Positions 1 to 9,620 of a stretch of 64,000 nucleotides of DNA are shown here, piece after piece. A model generated the notes under the pieces. That model ran no database searches. It was not told the DNA's origin and saw only the letters and a list, made by a program, of their open reading frames with translations. The position numbers and the translations under genes were made by a program. The stretch spans positions 1-64,000 of the forward strand of contig NZ_JADKPT010000008.1 of assembly GCF_015351595.1 (NCBI RefSeq), given 5' to 3'. Every line of letters starts with the position of its first letter. The stretch's first letter is position 1. The stretch comes from Flavobacterium sp. LC2016-12 (GTDB lineage Bacteria > Bacteroidota > Bacteroidia > Flavobacteriales > Flavobacteriaceae).

Positions 1-171
1 GCTATAAAATCGTTCCAATATTTGTATATATGCTTCTACATTTTCTGGAATAGTATACATAAGATATCTTCTTGTGATACTGGTAATTTTACTTTTCAAT
101 ATTATAAGCTTAGCTGTATTCTTTATCTCGTAAATATTACGAGAGAAATCTACTATATTTTTTAAATTCAT
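1..171 (-). CDS. Partial ORF running off the left edge, unknown
   Basis: An ATG at 171 on the minus strand opens a frame of 57 codons that stays open to the window edge. The start reads MNLKNIVDFSRNIYEI and the composition is basic and hydrophilic. I recognise no family. A short AT-rich frame can stay open by chance, so this is only a probable gene start; its identity depends on sequence outside the window. Confidence 0.35.
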   Translation of the reverse strand, partial: MNLKNIVDFSRNIYEIKNTAKLIILKSKITSITRRYLMYTIPENVEAYIQILERFYS

Positions 172-812
172 TTTATAATTATTCAATTATCTATGGTAAC
201 CAGTTTTGCATAACCAATTTACAAAAAAAAAGAAGGTAATATTATTGAATTGATTTCCATAAAAAAAGTGAAATTAATGCTTATCGGATCATTAGCTTTT
301 TTTAATTTTTCGAAAAGCTAGTTTTTGTATCATGTAAAAATGTGTTCGAGCACATTTTTTTTGTTTTTTTGTTATGAAGTGTGATTATTTTAATTATGTT
401 TGCGCATATTTCGTAAAAAAATATACTCGTAGTTAATTTTATTAAATGAATCTACTCTTTTATTAAAAGATAAATGGCTCATGAATTGAGATGTATCGAC
501 TTATCCCCATCAGATCTTAATTGATTTGGGAAGTATTAAAAATATAGCGGAATGAAATTCCTTCACCGGCAAGATTCCCCTAATGGACGAATTAAAGATT
601 ACTAGGTCTTTATGAGCAATAATCTTTGTCCAGGAATATAAGTGTGAGAATATTTAATTATAAAAATTAAAAGGCATTATGCTTAAAATCGCGTACTATT
701 TATTTGTATTGAATATCTTTTTTACTGTTTATTAGATATATATTAAAAAGTGGCCTCCTGTAAAGCTCTTAAATCTGAAGAAAATTCAACTTAATCGAAA
801 CCATATAAATCT
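172..812. other. Divergent intergenic region, 641 bp
   Basis: The region lies between the left-edge minus ORF and the plus-strand metallophosphatase. It holds a hairpin with T-run (336-360) and a weaker inverted repeat TAGCTTTT/AAAAGCTA (293-300 and 313-320). The part from 480 to 650 is less AT-rich than its surroundings but is broken by stops in all frames I read, and I recognise no gene remnant in it. Confidence 0.5.
336..360 (+). terminator. Orphan hairpin terminator in a divergent spacer
   Basis: The arms AAAAATGTG and CACATTTTT flank a six-base loop and are followed by a long T-rich run. It has the form of an intrinsic terminator, yet no recognised gene ends upstream of it on either strand. 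It may close an unannotated short transcript. Confidence 0.45.
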
Positions 813-2036
813 ATGAAAGCAAATACACGTCGTTCTTTTCTAACAAAATCTATTGTGGGTGTAACCGGAGCTATGGCGGCAAGTGCATTGCCTTTATCTG
901 CTTTTGCAAATGAGACAGAGGTAGATTTTTCCTCTATAGAAGGATCTCATACTTTTTTGACTAAACCTTATTTACAGGCGCCAGGAGTTGACAGCATGAC
1001 GATTATGTGGCTCACCAATTTAAAATGCCTGAATTGGGTAGAGTTTGGTGAAACTGAAAAGTTAGGCCAAAAAGCACAACAAGTTATAAACGGAATGCTT
1101 AATACCCATTCTAAGATAAATTGTGTAGAATTAAAAGATCTTAAACCTAATACACAATATTTTTATAAAGTTTTTTCAAAACAAATTATAAAGTTTCAAC
1201 CTTATAAAATGACTTTTGGAGAAATTATCACAAGTGAAACTTATTCTTTTACAACGTTGGATCCTAAGGCCGAGAAAGTAACCTGGCTGATTTTAAATGA
1301 TTTGCACGACCGACCGGAATCATTTGGAGAATTGATGGCAATCAATCAGAACAAACCGTATGACTTTGTTTTTTTAAACGGAGATATGTTTGATTATCAA
1401 ATTGATGAAACTCAGGTTATCAATCATTTGCTGAACCCTTGCAGTTTGTTTTCAACTGAAAAACCATTTTTATATGTTAGAGGTAACCATGAAACCCGAG
1501 GAGAATTCTCCAGGAATCTTTATGATTATTACTATAATTATGATGACAGGGAATATTATTCTTTTCAAATAGGACCCGTCTTTGCAATGGTTTTAGATAC
1601 TGGTGAAGACAAAGAAGATTCACATCCTGTTTATGGTGGGGCAGTTGATTTTGATCACTATAGGGAAGAACAAGCGATTTGGTTAGAGAGCCAAATGAAA
1701 ATGAAAGCTTTTAAAAAAGCACCTTTTCGGGTAGTGATGATGCATATCCCGCATTTTCATTCTGATGATGCGCACGGTACTGTGCATTGCAGACAACTTT
1801 TTCAGCCTTTATTCGAAAAGTATAAAATAGATTTATTTATAGCGGGACATACACACGAATATGGATTGTATGCCCCCAACAAGGAGCATTCGTACCATTT
1901 TGCTATTGGAGGAGGTCCTGAAACCGGAACAAGAACATTGACCAGAATTGAGGCTACTTCAAAAAAATTGAATTTAACCATGTTTAAAGATGATGGAACA
2001 GAAATCGGTCAGTTTAATCTGGATTCGAAAAGATAG
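813..2036 (+). CDS. Tat-exported metallophosphoesterase, purple acid phosphatase-like
   Basis: This is probably an exported phosphatase or phosphodiesterase with a two-metal centre. The N-terminus has a twin-arginine signal (RRSFL at residues 6-10, then a small/hydrophobic stretch ending ALPLSAFA). Residues of about 45-150 resemble the fibronectin-like N-terminal domain of purple acid phosphatases. The calcineurin-like domain follows with its metal-binding motifs in order: NDLHD near 162, GD near 190, GNHE near 224, MMHIPHFH in the mid-C-terminal part and GHTHEYG near 345. At 407 aa it is of normal length. It stands alone, 121 bp before the next gene. The substrate cannot be told from sequence. 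Confidence 0.85.
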   Translation: MKANTRRSFLTKSIVGVTGAMAASALPLSAFANETEVDFSSIEGSHTFLTKPYLQAPGVDSMTIMWLTNLKCLNWVEFGETEKLGQKAQQVINGMLNTHSKINCVELKDLKPNTQYFYKVFSKQIIKFQPYKMTFGEIITSETYSFTTLDPKAEKVTWLILNDLHDRPESFGELMAINQNKPYDFVFLNGDMFDYQIDETQVINHLLNPCSLFSTEKPFLYVRGNHETRGEFSRNLYDYYYNYDDREYYSFQIGPVFAMVLDTGEDKEDSHPVYGGAVDFDHYREEQAIWLESQMKMKAFKKAPFRVVMMHIPHFHSDDAHGTVHCRQLFQPLFEKYKIDLFIAGHTHEYGLYAPNKEHSYHFAIGGGPETGTRTLTRIEATSKKLNLTMFKDDGTEIGQFNLDSKR

Positions 2037-2157
2037 AACCTCTCGATCTCCTTTGATAATATCGAATTAACAATATAAATTAATTTCTCATCGAAATTAA
2101 TTTTTGTAAGTGATTGATTTCTTAGATTTGTAGTATGCACCAAAAACTCTTTTTATC

Positions 2158-3114
2158 ATGCCAATAATTGAACAATCAGAATATGATTCTCCTTCTATTA
2201 TGCATCGTAACAGGCATATTTCTACTATTTATGCTGCTTTGTTTAAAAAGTTTGACGCTCCGGGATATATTAGGAAAAAACATGAGTTGAATGATGGAGA
2301 TTTTATCAATATCGATTTTATTATAAACGATCCTAAAAAAGCAGTGATTTTATGTCATGGTTTAGAAGGAGATTCTCGTCGAACTTATAATAATAGCTGT
2401 GCGGTTTATTTTCAACAAAAAGGTTTTTCAGTTTTCGCATGGAACAATCGTACCTGCGGCGGAGAAATGAATCGTCTGCCGAGACTTTATCATCATGGAG
2501 CTGTCGATGATCTTGATGAAGTGGTTCAGTTTGTTTTGAAAAAAGGATTTGAAGATGTTTATTTGATCGGATATTCAATGGGAGGTGTGCAGCTTCTGAA
2601 TTATTTGGGATGGACAAAAATCGATACGCGTATAAAAGCAGCAGTTTCGATTTCAGTGCCAACTCATATCGCTACAAGTGCAGAAGTACTTAAGCAAGGC
2701 TTTAACAGAGTCTATTTAAAGAACTTTACAATTGATATTAAGAGAAAACTCAAATACAAGGCAGAACAGTTTCCTGATTTTATAAACAGCGATCAAATTG
2801 ATAAAATTTCTTCTTTTGATGAAGTTGATCATTATTTCACTGCGCCGTTGCATGGTTTCGCAAGTCGTGATGATTATTATCAGCGTGTCTCTCCGGAATT
2901 TTCCCTTAAAAACATTACAACTCCGGTTTTAATTATTAATTCTCTTGACGACCCTTTTTTAGGCGAAAGATGTTACCCCAGAGCTATAGCGCAAGATAGT
3001 GCCTATGTTTATCTTGAAACTCCAAAATATGGTGGACACTGCGCGTTTCCATTGCGTGATTCAGAGTATTCGTATGCTGAGAAAAGAGCTTATGAATTTT
3101 TTAAATCTTGTTGA
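2158..3114 (+). CDS. YheT-like alpha/beta hydrolase
   Basis: This is a cytosolic alpha/beta-hydrolase of the YheT/EMB8 (ABHD1/3-like) type, probably an esterase or acyl-lipid hydrolase of unknown substrate. It shows CHGLEGDSRRTY near residue 65 (oxyanion loop), the nucleophile elbow GYSMGG near 138, an acid residue in SLDDPF near 263 and the catalytic histidine in YGGHCAFP near 293. The order and spacing fit the family, and 318 aa is the usual length. There is no signal peptide. It follows the metallophosphatase after 121 bp, so it may or may not be cotranscribed. Confidence 0.85.
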   Translation: MPIIEQSEYDSPSIMHRNRHISTIYAALFKKFDAPGYIRKKHELNDGDFINIDFIINDPKKAVILCHGLEGDSRRTYNNSCAVYFQQKGFSVFAWNNRTCGGEMNRLPRLYHHGAVDDLDEVVQFVLKKGFEDVYLIGYSMGGVQLLNYLGWTKIDTRIKAAVSISVPTHIATSAEVLKQGFNRVYLKNFTIDIKRKLKYKAEQFPDFINSDQIDKISSFDEVDHYFTAPLHGFASRDDYYQRVSPEFSLKNITTPVLIINSLDDPFLGERCYPRAIAQDSAYVYLETPKYGGHCAFPLRDSEYSYAEKRAYEFFKSC

Positions 3115-3393
3115 TCAAATGAGAGATTTTTAAAACTTAGTTAAAAAAGTATTGTACTTTTTAATTAAGATGCTCCGAATTTTTGAATCTTAGATAATCG
3201 TATCTATAAGGAGGGTCTGAAAAATAAATAAAATCAGGAATTTTAGTTAAAAAAATAGTAGTTATATATTTTTTTAAATTGTTATTAATATGTTGATAAA
3301 TAATGGTTTATAGTTTATTTTGATGAAGGATTCAAAGTAATAAATATTTATATTTGAAATTAATTAACGGCTTATTAATTTAAAATATTTATT

Positions 3394-3642
3394 ATGGAAA
3401 AAGCTATACAATTAAAAGTACGCAAGGAGTTAAATGGACAGCAGCAATTGAATATAATTAGATTGAAAGGGAGCTTAATTTCCAAAGGTTATACAGAAAT
3501 TATACATATTCTGGATCAGGATGATGAATTTCATATCAATTCATTTGAAACTCCGGTTGAAACTACTAATGAAGTGCAAGAATATATTAAAGCATTCATA
3601 ACAAGAGAAAATCTGATGGATACAATTTCACTATACAAATGA
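3394..3642 (+). CDS. Small hypothetical protein, 82 aa
   Basis: This short hydrophilic protein has no signal peptide and no membrane segment. I do not recognise it. The predicted content is alpha/beta with a basic N-terminus and an acidic middle (LDQDDEF). A TATATTTG box at 3349-3356, matching the phylum's -7 consensus, lies 37 bp ahead of the ATG and supports expression. It stands alone, 216 bp before the TonB receptor gene. Confidence 0.6.
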   Translation: MEKAIQLKVRKELNGQQQLNIIRLKGSLISKGYTEIIHILDQDDEFHINSFETPVETTNEVQEYIKAFITRENLMDTISLYK

Positions 3643-3798
3643 TTATCAAAATAATTAACCAATCAAAAAAATAATGATTAAAGCAGTATGCGTTTATTTT
3701 ATTTGAGACTCTATTGTAAGTATTTAAAATGTTAATTTATTAAAGAATATATAATTTTCTTATTCAAAAATATTATTATTTAGAATAGATAAAAATAG

Positions 3799-3831
3799 TT
3801 TTGTTTTGTAGGTGTTCAACACTTACATTTG
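3799..3831 (+). promoter_or_regulatory. Bacteroidota-type promoter of the TonB receptor
   Basis: A TTTTG element at 3799-3803 is followed after 20 bp by TACATTTG at 3824-3831. This fits the TTTG-N19/21-TAnnTTTG promoter of Bacteroidota. The expected start of transcription is about 20 bp ahead of the ATG at 3859. Confidence 0.6.
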
Positions 3832-3858
3832 CACAATTAAAATCAATTCTAAATAAAA

Positions 3859-6255
3859 ATGAAAGTAAAATTTTTACTCCCGCTATTGAGCTGTTGCTTA
3901 ATATTGCTTACTGCAGTAAGTTCCTTCGCACAGACAGGTACTTTAAGAGGTACAGTTTCGTTGTCTAATAATGAAGCTGCAGACAATGTGACAATAATTC
4001 TTAGAGGGACTCACATCGGGACGACTACAGATGCTCAGGGAAATTATGAAATCAAAAACATCAAGCCAGGTAATTATACTGTAAAAGCTTCTGTAGTTGG
4101 ATTTTCATCAAAAGAAAAAAACATTACCATAACGGCAGGTAGTGAAGTTGTAGAAAATTTTACATTAATAACGACATCTGAAGCTCTTACTGAAGTTTTT
4201 GTGAAAGGAAATGCGAATAAGTATACCAAATCAGAAAGTCAGTATGTATCAAGAATGTCTGTTAAAAACCTTGAAAACTCACAAGTATACAATGTTGTAA
4301 CTAAGGAATTGATCAAAGATCAGTTAGTTACAAACCAGGATGAAGCATTGAAAAATGTTCCAGGTTTATACCAGTTATGGGGTGCTACAAATCGCGCGGG
4401 TGATGGTGCTTCCTGGTATTCATTACGTGGATTTACTACTCAAAGTTTAGTGAGAAATGGTCTTGCCGGAAAAGTAAACAGTAATACTGATGCTGTCAAT
4501 CTTGAAAGAATTGAAGTTATAAAAGGACCATCTGCTACACTTTTTGGAAATGTAGTTTCTTCATACGGAGGATTAATCAACCGTGTAACTAAAAAGCCTT
4601 ATGAAAATTTTGGTGGAGAAATCTCATACCAAAATGGAAGTTATGGCTTTAACCGTTTAACAGCTGATATCAATACAGCAGTTAATGACGACAATACAGC
4701 ATTGTTTAGATTAAATGCTGCTTTCGGTAATGCAAATACTTTTCAGGATTTCGGTTCTTCAAGAAGCTTTTTTATAGCACCATCTTTCTCTTATAAAGTG
4801 AACGATAAACTTACAATCTCTATTGATGCCGAAATAGGAAATCAGGACAATTCAGGTATGTCTTTGATTTATCTTCCTTACGGAGTTTCAATCGCTGATT
4901 TAGGAGTTAATAATGCTAAAGATCTTGATATTAACTTCAAAAGATCATTCTTAGGAGATGAATTTCTGACAAATACTAAAACATTGAATGTGTTTGCACA
5001 GGCTAACTATCAAATCTCTGAGGAATGGACTTCACAGTCTGTATTTAGCAGCAGTTCTAATAAAGCTGCTGGTTTACAAACATGGTTTTACCTAATGCCA
5101 AATCAAAAATTATCAAGAAATGCATGGGATGCAAATGGAAAAGATAATGCTATTGAATTCCAACAAAATTTTAATGGTGATTTCATGATTGGATCAATGA
5201 GAAACCGCTTTTTAGTAGGTGGTGATTTATATTACGGTTCAAATAAATTAGGATACCAAAGTTTACCAGGTTATGCTGCTTTTGATGATGTAAATTATAC
5301 TGGAACAGCAGTAAATTATTATGATTTTAACCCAACCAATGTAAAGAATGCACTTGTTGGAAAGGGTAATTCTCCATATACTACTAACAGCTCTATATCA
5401 ACATATAGCGCATATGTTGCAGATGCAATTAACGTAACAGAAAAATTAATCCTTTCTGCAGCAGTACGTTTTGATTATTTTGAAAACCAAGGATCATATG
5501 ACGCTGTAACAAACACAAAAGCAGATACATTCTCTCAAACTGCATTTTCTCCAAAATTTGGTGTTGTTTATCAAATCGTAAAAGATCAGGTTTCTGTATT
5601 TGGTAATTACCAAAATAGTTTCACTAACAAAGGATTCTTGAATGCAAATGTTGACGGTGCTCTTCAAATGAAACAATTTGATCCGGAAAAAGCGAATCAG
5701 TTTGAAGGAGGAGTAAAAGTAAATGCATTCCAAAATAAAGTAAGTGCTACAATTAGCTACTATGATATTAAAGTTAAAGATATCGTAATCGCTGATCCAA
5801 ATTTACCAAATGCAAGTATTCAAAATGGCACACAATATAGCAAAGGTTTTGAATTAGAGCTTACAGCTAATCCAATTCCTGGATTAAATCTTCTTGTGGG
5901 ATACTCAAATAATAATTCTAAATTAAACGGTTTGAGACCAGTAACAGCAGGACCTGAGAATCTAATCAACTATTGGTTTAGCTATAACTTGCAAACAAGT
6001 AAACTTAAAGGATTAGGATTAGGTTTTGGAGGTAATTATGGAGATGCAACTTATATTTACAACAATGGACCAGGTGAAACTTTTGAACTTCCATCATATA
6101 CAGTAGTAAATGCCGCATTATACTATGATCAGCCTAAATACAGAGTGTCATTAAAAGTTAATAATCTTACTGACGAATTGTACTTTAATGGTTACACAAC
6201 AATAAACGTACAAACACCTAGAACGTTTATGGGATCTTTGGCATACAAATTTTAA
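3859..6255 (+). CDS. TonB-dependent siderophore-type receptor
   Basis: This is an outer-membrane receptor for energised uptake, probably of a ferric siderophore. Residues 1-24 are a Sec signal peptide ending SSFAQ. A carboxypeptidase-regulatory-like beta domain follows (about 25-110; GTLRGTVSL, GNYEIKNIKPGNYTV). The plug domain is at about 130-250 and contains LERIEVIKGPSATLFG, the signature of siderophore receptors. The rest is a 22-strand barrel with an aromatic C-terminus ending LAYKF. At 798 aa it has the usual length. A clear promoter lies directly upstream and a strong terminator directly downstream, so it is monocistronic. No Fur box was identified with confidence. Confidence 0.9.
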   Translation: MKVKFLLPLLSCCLILLTAVSSFAQTGTLRGTVSLSNNEAADNVTIILRGTHIGTTTDAQGNYEIKNIKPGNYTVKASVVGFSSKEKNITITAGSEVVENFTLITTSEALTEVFVKGNANKYTKSESQYVSRMSVKNLENSQVYNVVTKELIKDQLVTNQDEALKNVPGLYQLWGATNRAGDGASWYSLRGFTTQSLVRNGLAGKVNSNTDAVNLERIEVIKGPSATLFGNVVSSYGGLINRVTKKPYENFGGEISYQNGSYGFNRLTADINTAVNDDNTALFRLNAAFGNANTFQDFGSSRSFFIAPSFSYKVNDKLTISIDAEIGNQDNSGMSLIYLPYGVSIADLGVNNAKDLDINFKRSFLGDEFLTNTKTLNVFAQANYQISEEWTSQSVFSSSSNKAAGLQTWFYLMPNQKLSRNAWDANGKDNAIEFQQNFNGDFMIGSMRNRFLVGGDLYYGSNKLGYQSLPGYAAFDDVNYTGTAVNYYDFNPTNVKNALVGKGNSPYTTNSSISTYSAYVADAINVTEKLILSAAVRFDYFENQGSYDAVTNTKADTFSQTAFSPKFGVVYQIVKDQVSVFGNYQNSFTNKGFLNANVDGALQMKQFDPEKANQFEGGVKVNAFQNKVSATISYYDIKVKDIVIADPNLPNASIQNGTQYSKGFELELTANPIPGLNLLVGYSNNNSKLNGLRPVTAGPENLINYWFSYNLQTSKLKGLGLGFGGNYGDATYIYNNGPGETFELPSYTVVNAALYYDQPKYRVSLKVNNLTDELYFNGYTTINVQTPRTFMGSLAYKF

Positions 6256-6273
6256 TAGATCCATTAAAATACT

Positions 6274-6306
6274 AAAAGCACCTTTTAAAATATAAAAGGT
6301 GCTTTT
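6274..6306. terminator. Bidirectional terminator between convergent genes
   Basis: Perfect 14-bp arms AAAAGCACCTTTTA and TAAAAGGTGCTTTT with a 5-base loop are followed by T's on the plus strand. It ends the TonB receptor transcript and can serve the convergent DUF4386 gene on the minus strand. Confidence 0.85.
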
Positions 6307-6313
6307 TTTGTTT

Positions 6314-7003
6314 TTATATGAACGTTGGTTTTTCTTTTGCGCCCATAATAAGAAGCCATAAGCAGATTCCAATTTCCCCTAATGCTGATGGCATACTTAC
6401 ATATTGTGAAATACCAAAAGTTGAATAGTTGGAAATTAAAGTATTGCCAATAAAATTGATTAGATAACCAATACAGCCAAGCATCAATAAAATGCCAAAG
6501 AATTTCGGTAAGATACCAGATTTATAAACCAAATAACCAAAAGGAAACAACCATAGTCCCCAAAATATCGAAACCATTAGAATTCCATTGTCATATTGGT
6601 TAAGATAAAACATCACTTGATTTTGGAGCTGCTCATTTGCATTAGAAATCGGACTATTATTAATAAGAGAAAGAACGGCAAATTTATTTTGGATGTTAAT
6701 GAATGAAATCGGAACGCTAATTACAGCTAAAAGTACCATCAACTTTGCGTAGAATTCGTTTACTGGGTTTAGGAGTTTATAAAGTGCAATCGGCAATATC
6801 AAAAAGAAACTATAACAGACTAACCCGCTTACAATTCCAAATCGAAAAAGGGTTTCAGATTCTTTTATAGCATTAAAAGTAGCTGTTGGATTATCCCAAA
6901 AGATAACTTTAGAAGGTACGTACGCCAAACTGAAAACTCCTGTAAGCACTACAACAAGATATAATAATCCTGCAATTCTCGCCTTTTTTTTATTTGATGT
7001 CAT
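6314..7003 (-). CDS. DUF4386-type membrane protein
   Basis: This is an integral inner-membrane protein of 229 aa with about six hydrophobic helices. The opening SNKKKARIAGLLYLVVVL and the overall helix pattern match DUF4386 proteins, whose function is unknown. A positively charged N-terminus precedes the first helix. It starts 12 bp after the stop of the upstream gene (7016-7441), so the two form an operon of small membrane proteins. No catalytic motif is visible. Confidence 0.75.
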   Translation of the reverse strand: MTSNKKKARIAGLLYLVVVLTGVFSLAYVPSKVIFWDNPTATFNAIKESETLFRFGIVSGLVCYSFFLILPIALYKLLNPVNEFYAKLMVLLAVISVPISFINIQNKFAVLSLINNSPISNANEQLQNQVMFYLNQYDNGILMVSIFWGLWLFPFGYLVYKSGILPKFFGILLMLGCIGYLINFIGNTLISNYSTFGISQYVSMPSALGEIGICLWLLIMGAKEKPTFI

Positions 7004-7015
7004 TTCTTTAGATGA

Positions 7016-7441
7016 TTATGTTAAGTCGGTTTTTTTTGGCCATTTAATAGCTGTCCAGACAATTACAAAAGTTAATACACTTTCTAAGATCGCATAAAAA
7101 ACATAAAATGCCCGCCATTCAGAGATTGATGTGATTGCTATTAATAACATAATAGCGGTGAAAAACAAACCAACTAAAATGTTCAGCAACTTGTTTAATC
7201 GAGGTTTTGCAAGAATAGAAAAACAAACCATAAGTGCCGGAATTGCCAGTAATAAAGAAGCTAGAAATAGTTTTACAGGGCTGTTTAGTAAATTGTTTCC
7301 ATCAATTAAGCCCGCTGTTTTTCCAGGTATATAAAGCTCAAAATAGTCACCATACAGATAAAAAAAAGTTACAGACGCCCATAAAAATGCCAGTTTAATT
7401 TTAATATTGATTTTGAAATCTTCAAGAACAGCTTTTTTCAT
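7016..7441 (-). CDS. Four-helix membrane protein (DUF6326-like)
   Basis: This is a small membrane protein of 141 aa with about four transmembrane helices. The amino-terminal part FKINIKIKLAFLWASVTF and a loop with YIPGKTAGLIDG recall DUF6326 proteins; that match is from memory. It is the first gene of a two-gene unit with the DUF4386 protein. Its role is unknown. Confidence 0.65.
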   Translation of the reverse strand: MKKAVLEDFKINIKIKLAFLWASVTFFYLYGDYFELYIPGKTAGLIDGNNLLNSPVKLFLASLLLAIPALMVCFSILAKPRLNKLLNILVGLFFTAIMLLIAITSISEWRAFYVFYAILESVLTFVIVWTAIKWPKKTDLT

Positions 7442-7554
7442 CTTTTTGAGGTTTAGCTTGTTTTAAACTTTTAGTAAGACGATTAGGCGTTGATAATGTT
7501 ACAGTTAGTGTTAGGATTAATTTGAACTAGTAAGAAGGAGGGCTGGAGAAGGGG

Positions 7555-8316
7555 TTAGAATGTTTTGATGTAATTAATCGCAAAACTTTTTCCATCATAT
7601 GAAGGCGAAATAAAAGAGGTCGATTTATCCTCTTTTTTGCCAAATAGTTTGCGTGTCAAATAAGGATTCATCCAATATGCTGCTTTGGTACATAGTATTC
7701 CAATTCCGGCTCCGGCCGCTACATCGGTTAGCCAATGTCTGTTATTATACATTCTGAATATTCCTGTTCCGGCCGCAATGGCATAACCAGCTACACCATA
7801 CCATATCGATTTGTCTTTATATTCCTGATATAAAAATTCGGCACCTGCAAAGGCAATTGCTGTATGTCCCGAAGGAAAAGAATCATTTGAAGTTCCATCG
7901 GGTCTTTCAACATTGGTGATCGATTTTAATCCGAAAACAGTTCCGACAGTTAGAATAGTGGAGGTAGCTAAAATAACAGAACGATCTCTTATATTATTTT
8001 TTCCTTTTACACCAAAAACGTTAAGAGCATATACAGAAACAGCGGGAACATATCTTGTAAAATCGTCTATTGTTACCTTGGTATCTATGTTTTCGGTAAT
8101 CTCGTCACGAATCTGAAAATTAAAACTTTTTATCTGTCCACTTTCGATTCCCCAAAATCCATATCCAATTAAAAGACCGGGTATAATAAGTTGTTTATAA
8201 TTGAAACGTATATTTCTAACAGTATCAGTCTGAATACTGTCTGTTATCTTTGTGTTTTGTGAGAAAGCATTATAAGATATCAGTGGTAAAAGTATAAGAA
8301 GACTAATTTTTCTCAT
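7555..8316 (-). CDS. PAP2-family phosphatase
   Basis: This is an exported or membrane-attached phosphatidic-acid-phosphatase-like enzyme, probably acting on lipid phosphates such as undecaprenyl pyrophosphate or phosphatidate. A signal peptide ends near residue 20 (NAFSQ). The three PAP2 signatures are present in order: KSITNVERP, the PSGH box in SFPSGHTAIAF, and NNRHWLTDVAAG with the catalytic histidine and aspartate. The 253-aa length is normal. The substrate is not predictable. It is transcribed alone. Confidence 0.88.
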   Translation of the reverse strand: MRKISLLILLPLISYNAFSQNTKITDSIQTDTVRNIRFNYKQLIIPGLLIGYGFWGIESGQIKSFNFQIRDEITENIDTKVTIDDFTRYVPAVSVYALNVFGVKGKNNIRDRSVILATSTILTVGTVFGLKSITNVERPDGTSNDSFPSGHTAIAFAGAEFLYQEYKDKSIWYGVAGYAIAAGTGIFRMYNNRHWLTDVAAGAGIGILCTKAAYWMNPYLTRKLFGKKEDKSTSFISPSYDGKSFAINYIKTF

Positions 8317-8417
8317 TTATAAATTATTATATGATGATGGAATTTGATCTAAAACTTTATAAACAAACGTTTTCTGTGGAGTGATTTATTTTTTAATAGA
8401 ATAAAGATGCTAATTTG

Positions 8418-8753
8418 CTACTTGCTTTGGCTTTCGAACTTCTTTATTTTCTCCTTAAGTTCTAAATTTTCTTTGGTTAAGAAATCAATTTGATCCAATA
8501 GTCCAGTTGGAACTGTTAAAAGTTGTTTTGTAAAATTTGTGGATATGTAATCCTTTTTGGAATTATCTTCAAAAACTTCGCTTCTGTCCACACCTAATAC
8601 TTTTGCTATTTTATTCCATTCGTCTATATTAATTTGCGTTAAACCACGCTCTTTTCGGCTGTAAGTGGCTTGGGTCATATCGAGCAGATTAGCCATTACA
8701 TCCTGCGTTATTTCTCGCTTTAAACGCATTTCTTGTAATTTGATCTTTTTCAA
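8418..8753 (-). CDS. XRE-family helix-turn-helix regulator
   Basis: This is a DNA-binding protein of 111 aa. Residues of about 5-62 form an XRE-type helix-turn-helix (LQEMRLKREITQDVMANLL, then QATYSRKERGLTQI). The tail of about 85-111 is a charged coiled coil (LTKENLELKEKIKKFE) likely to dimerise. It is expressed away from the HNH nuclease 870 bp to the right. A role as controller of that nuclease is possible but unsupported, since the size and the coiled-coil tail are also common in house-keeping XRE regulators of flavobacteria. Confidence 0.8.
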   Translation of the reverse strand: MKKIKLQEMRLKREITQDVMANLLDMTQATYSRKERGLTQINIDEWNKIAKVLGVDRSEVFEDNSKKDYISTNFTKQLLTVPTGLLDQIDFLTKENLELKEKIKKFESQSK

Positions 8754-9620
8754 TTTTTAAAATGAATTATAATTTAGATTAGTAATACGATCCGTAATTA
8801 TTGGAGATTATTTTGCTTTTGCGGTAAGTATAAGGGGATTATAAATACTAAAATAGAGAAAAAGTGTGCACAAAATATTGCCTATGCGATATCTTAAGCA
8901 AAAATTAATTTTTGACAGAACTAAAGATAATCGGTTTAAAAAAGTCTTTTTTGTGTAGTAGAAAATAATAATGTAGGTAGTGTAACTTGTTTTTTAGGTT
9001 TTTAATTGTACTGATTATTGTTTTTTTTGGGGTATAAATCTTACGTATAAATACGCAAATTTTAAAATTAAGTTATCGGAATGTAATTTCTTAAGCCTAT
9101 ATAAAAAGTAATTTTAAAAAGAGGTAAAAAGGTAAATAAAACAGGTTGTTTTGCTTTAACAAATGTTTAATACATTTAAGTTTTTAAAATTCTAAAAGCC
9201 CTATTAAAGCAGATTTGTTTTTTGTAAGAAATAATTTGGCATTAATTTTGTAAAGTGCTATTTTTTAAGTGATTTATGTAACATGTGTAAATTAATTTTA
9301 AAAAACAACTATAAATAAAAAAAATAAATGCATAAAAATTTAACTAAAAAAAGTTCCACAAATTTGATAATAATTGTTAATATTGTTACAAAGAAAAAGC
9401 CTGTGAGATGCTCAGGATTATTTTTTTGAGTCTAAATTTGATTTTATTATGCGTTCACAAATTCACTATATGTCTATGATTTAAGCTCAGTGTATTCAAG
9501 TTAGTTAAATTGCTAAAGCCCCTCAGATTATGGATTTATTCTTTTCAATAAAGTTTGTAAAATGTATTTCTATATCTGCTAATCTATCACAAACCAAAAC
9601 AACAACCAAACTAATAACCT
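8754..9620. other. Long AT-rich divergent spacer, 867 bp
   Basis: I find no open frame worth calling. The region is dominated by A/T runs. One terminator-like structure (CCT-GAG/CTC-AGG with a two-base bulge, then a T-run) sits near 9400-9428 on the plus strand, with no gene upstream. Spacers of this length and composition on both sides of the HNH gene are compatible with a transferred segment. Confidence 0.5.

Noticed and set aside
2333..2662. 109-codon minus-strand frame inside the YheT-like gene
   Set aside because: The opposite strand has all catalytic motifs of an alpha/beta hydrolase, and this frame lacks any likeness to a known protein.
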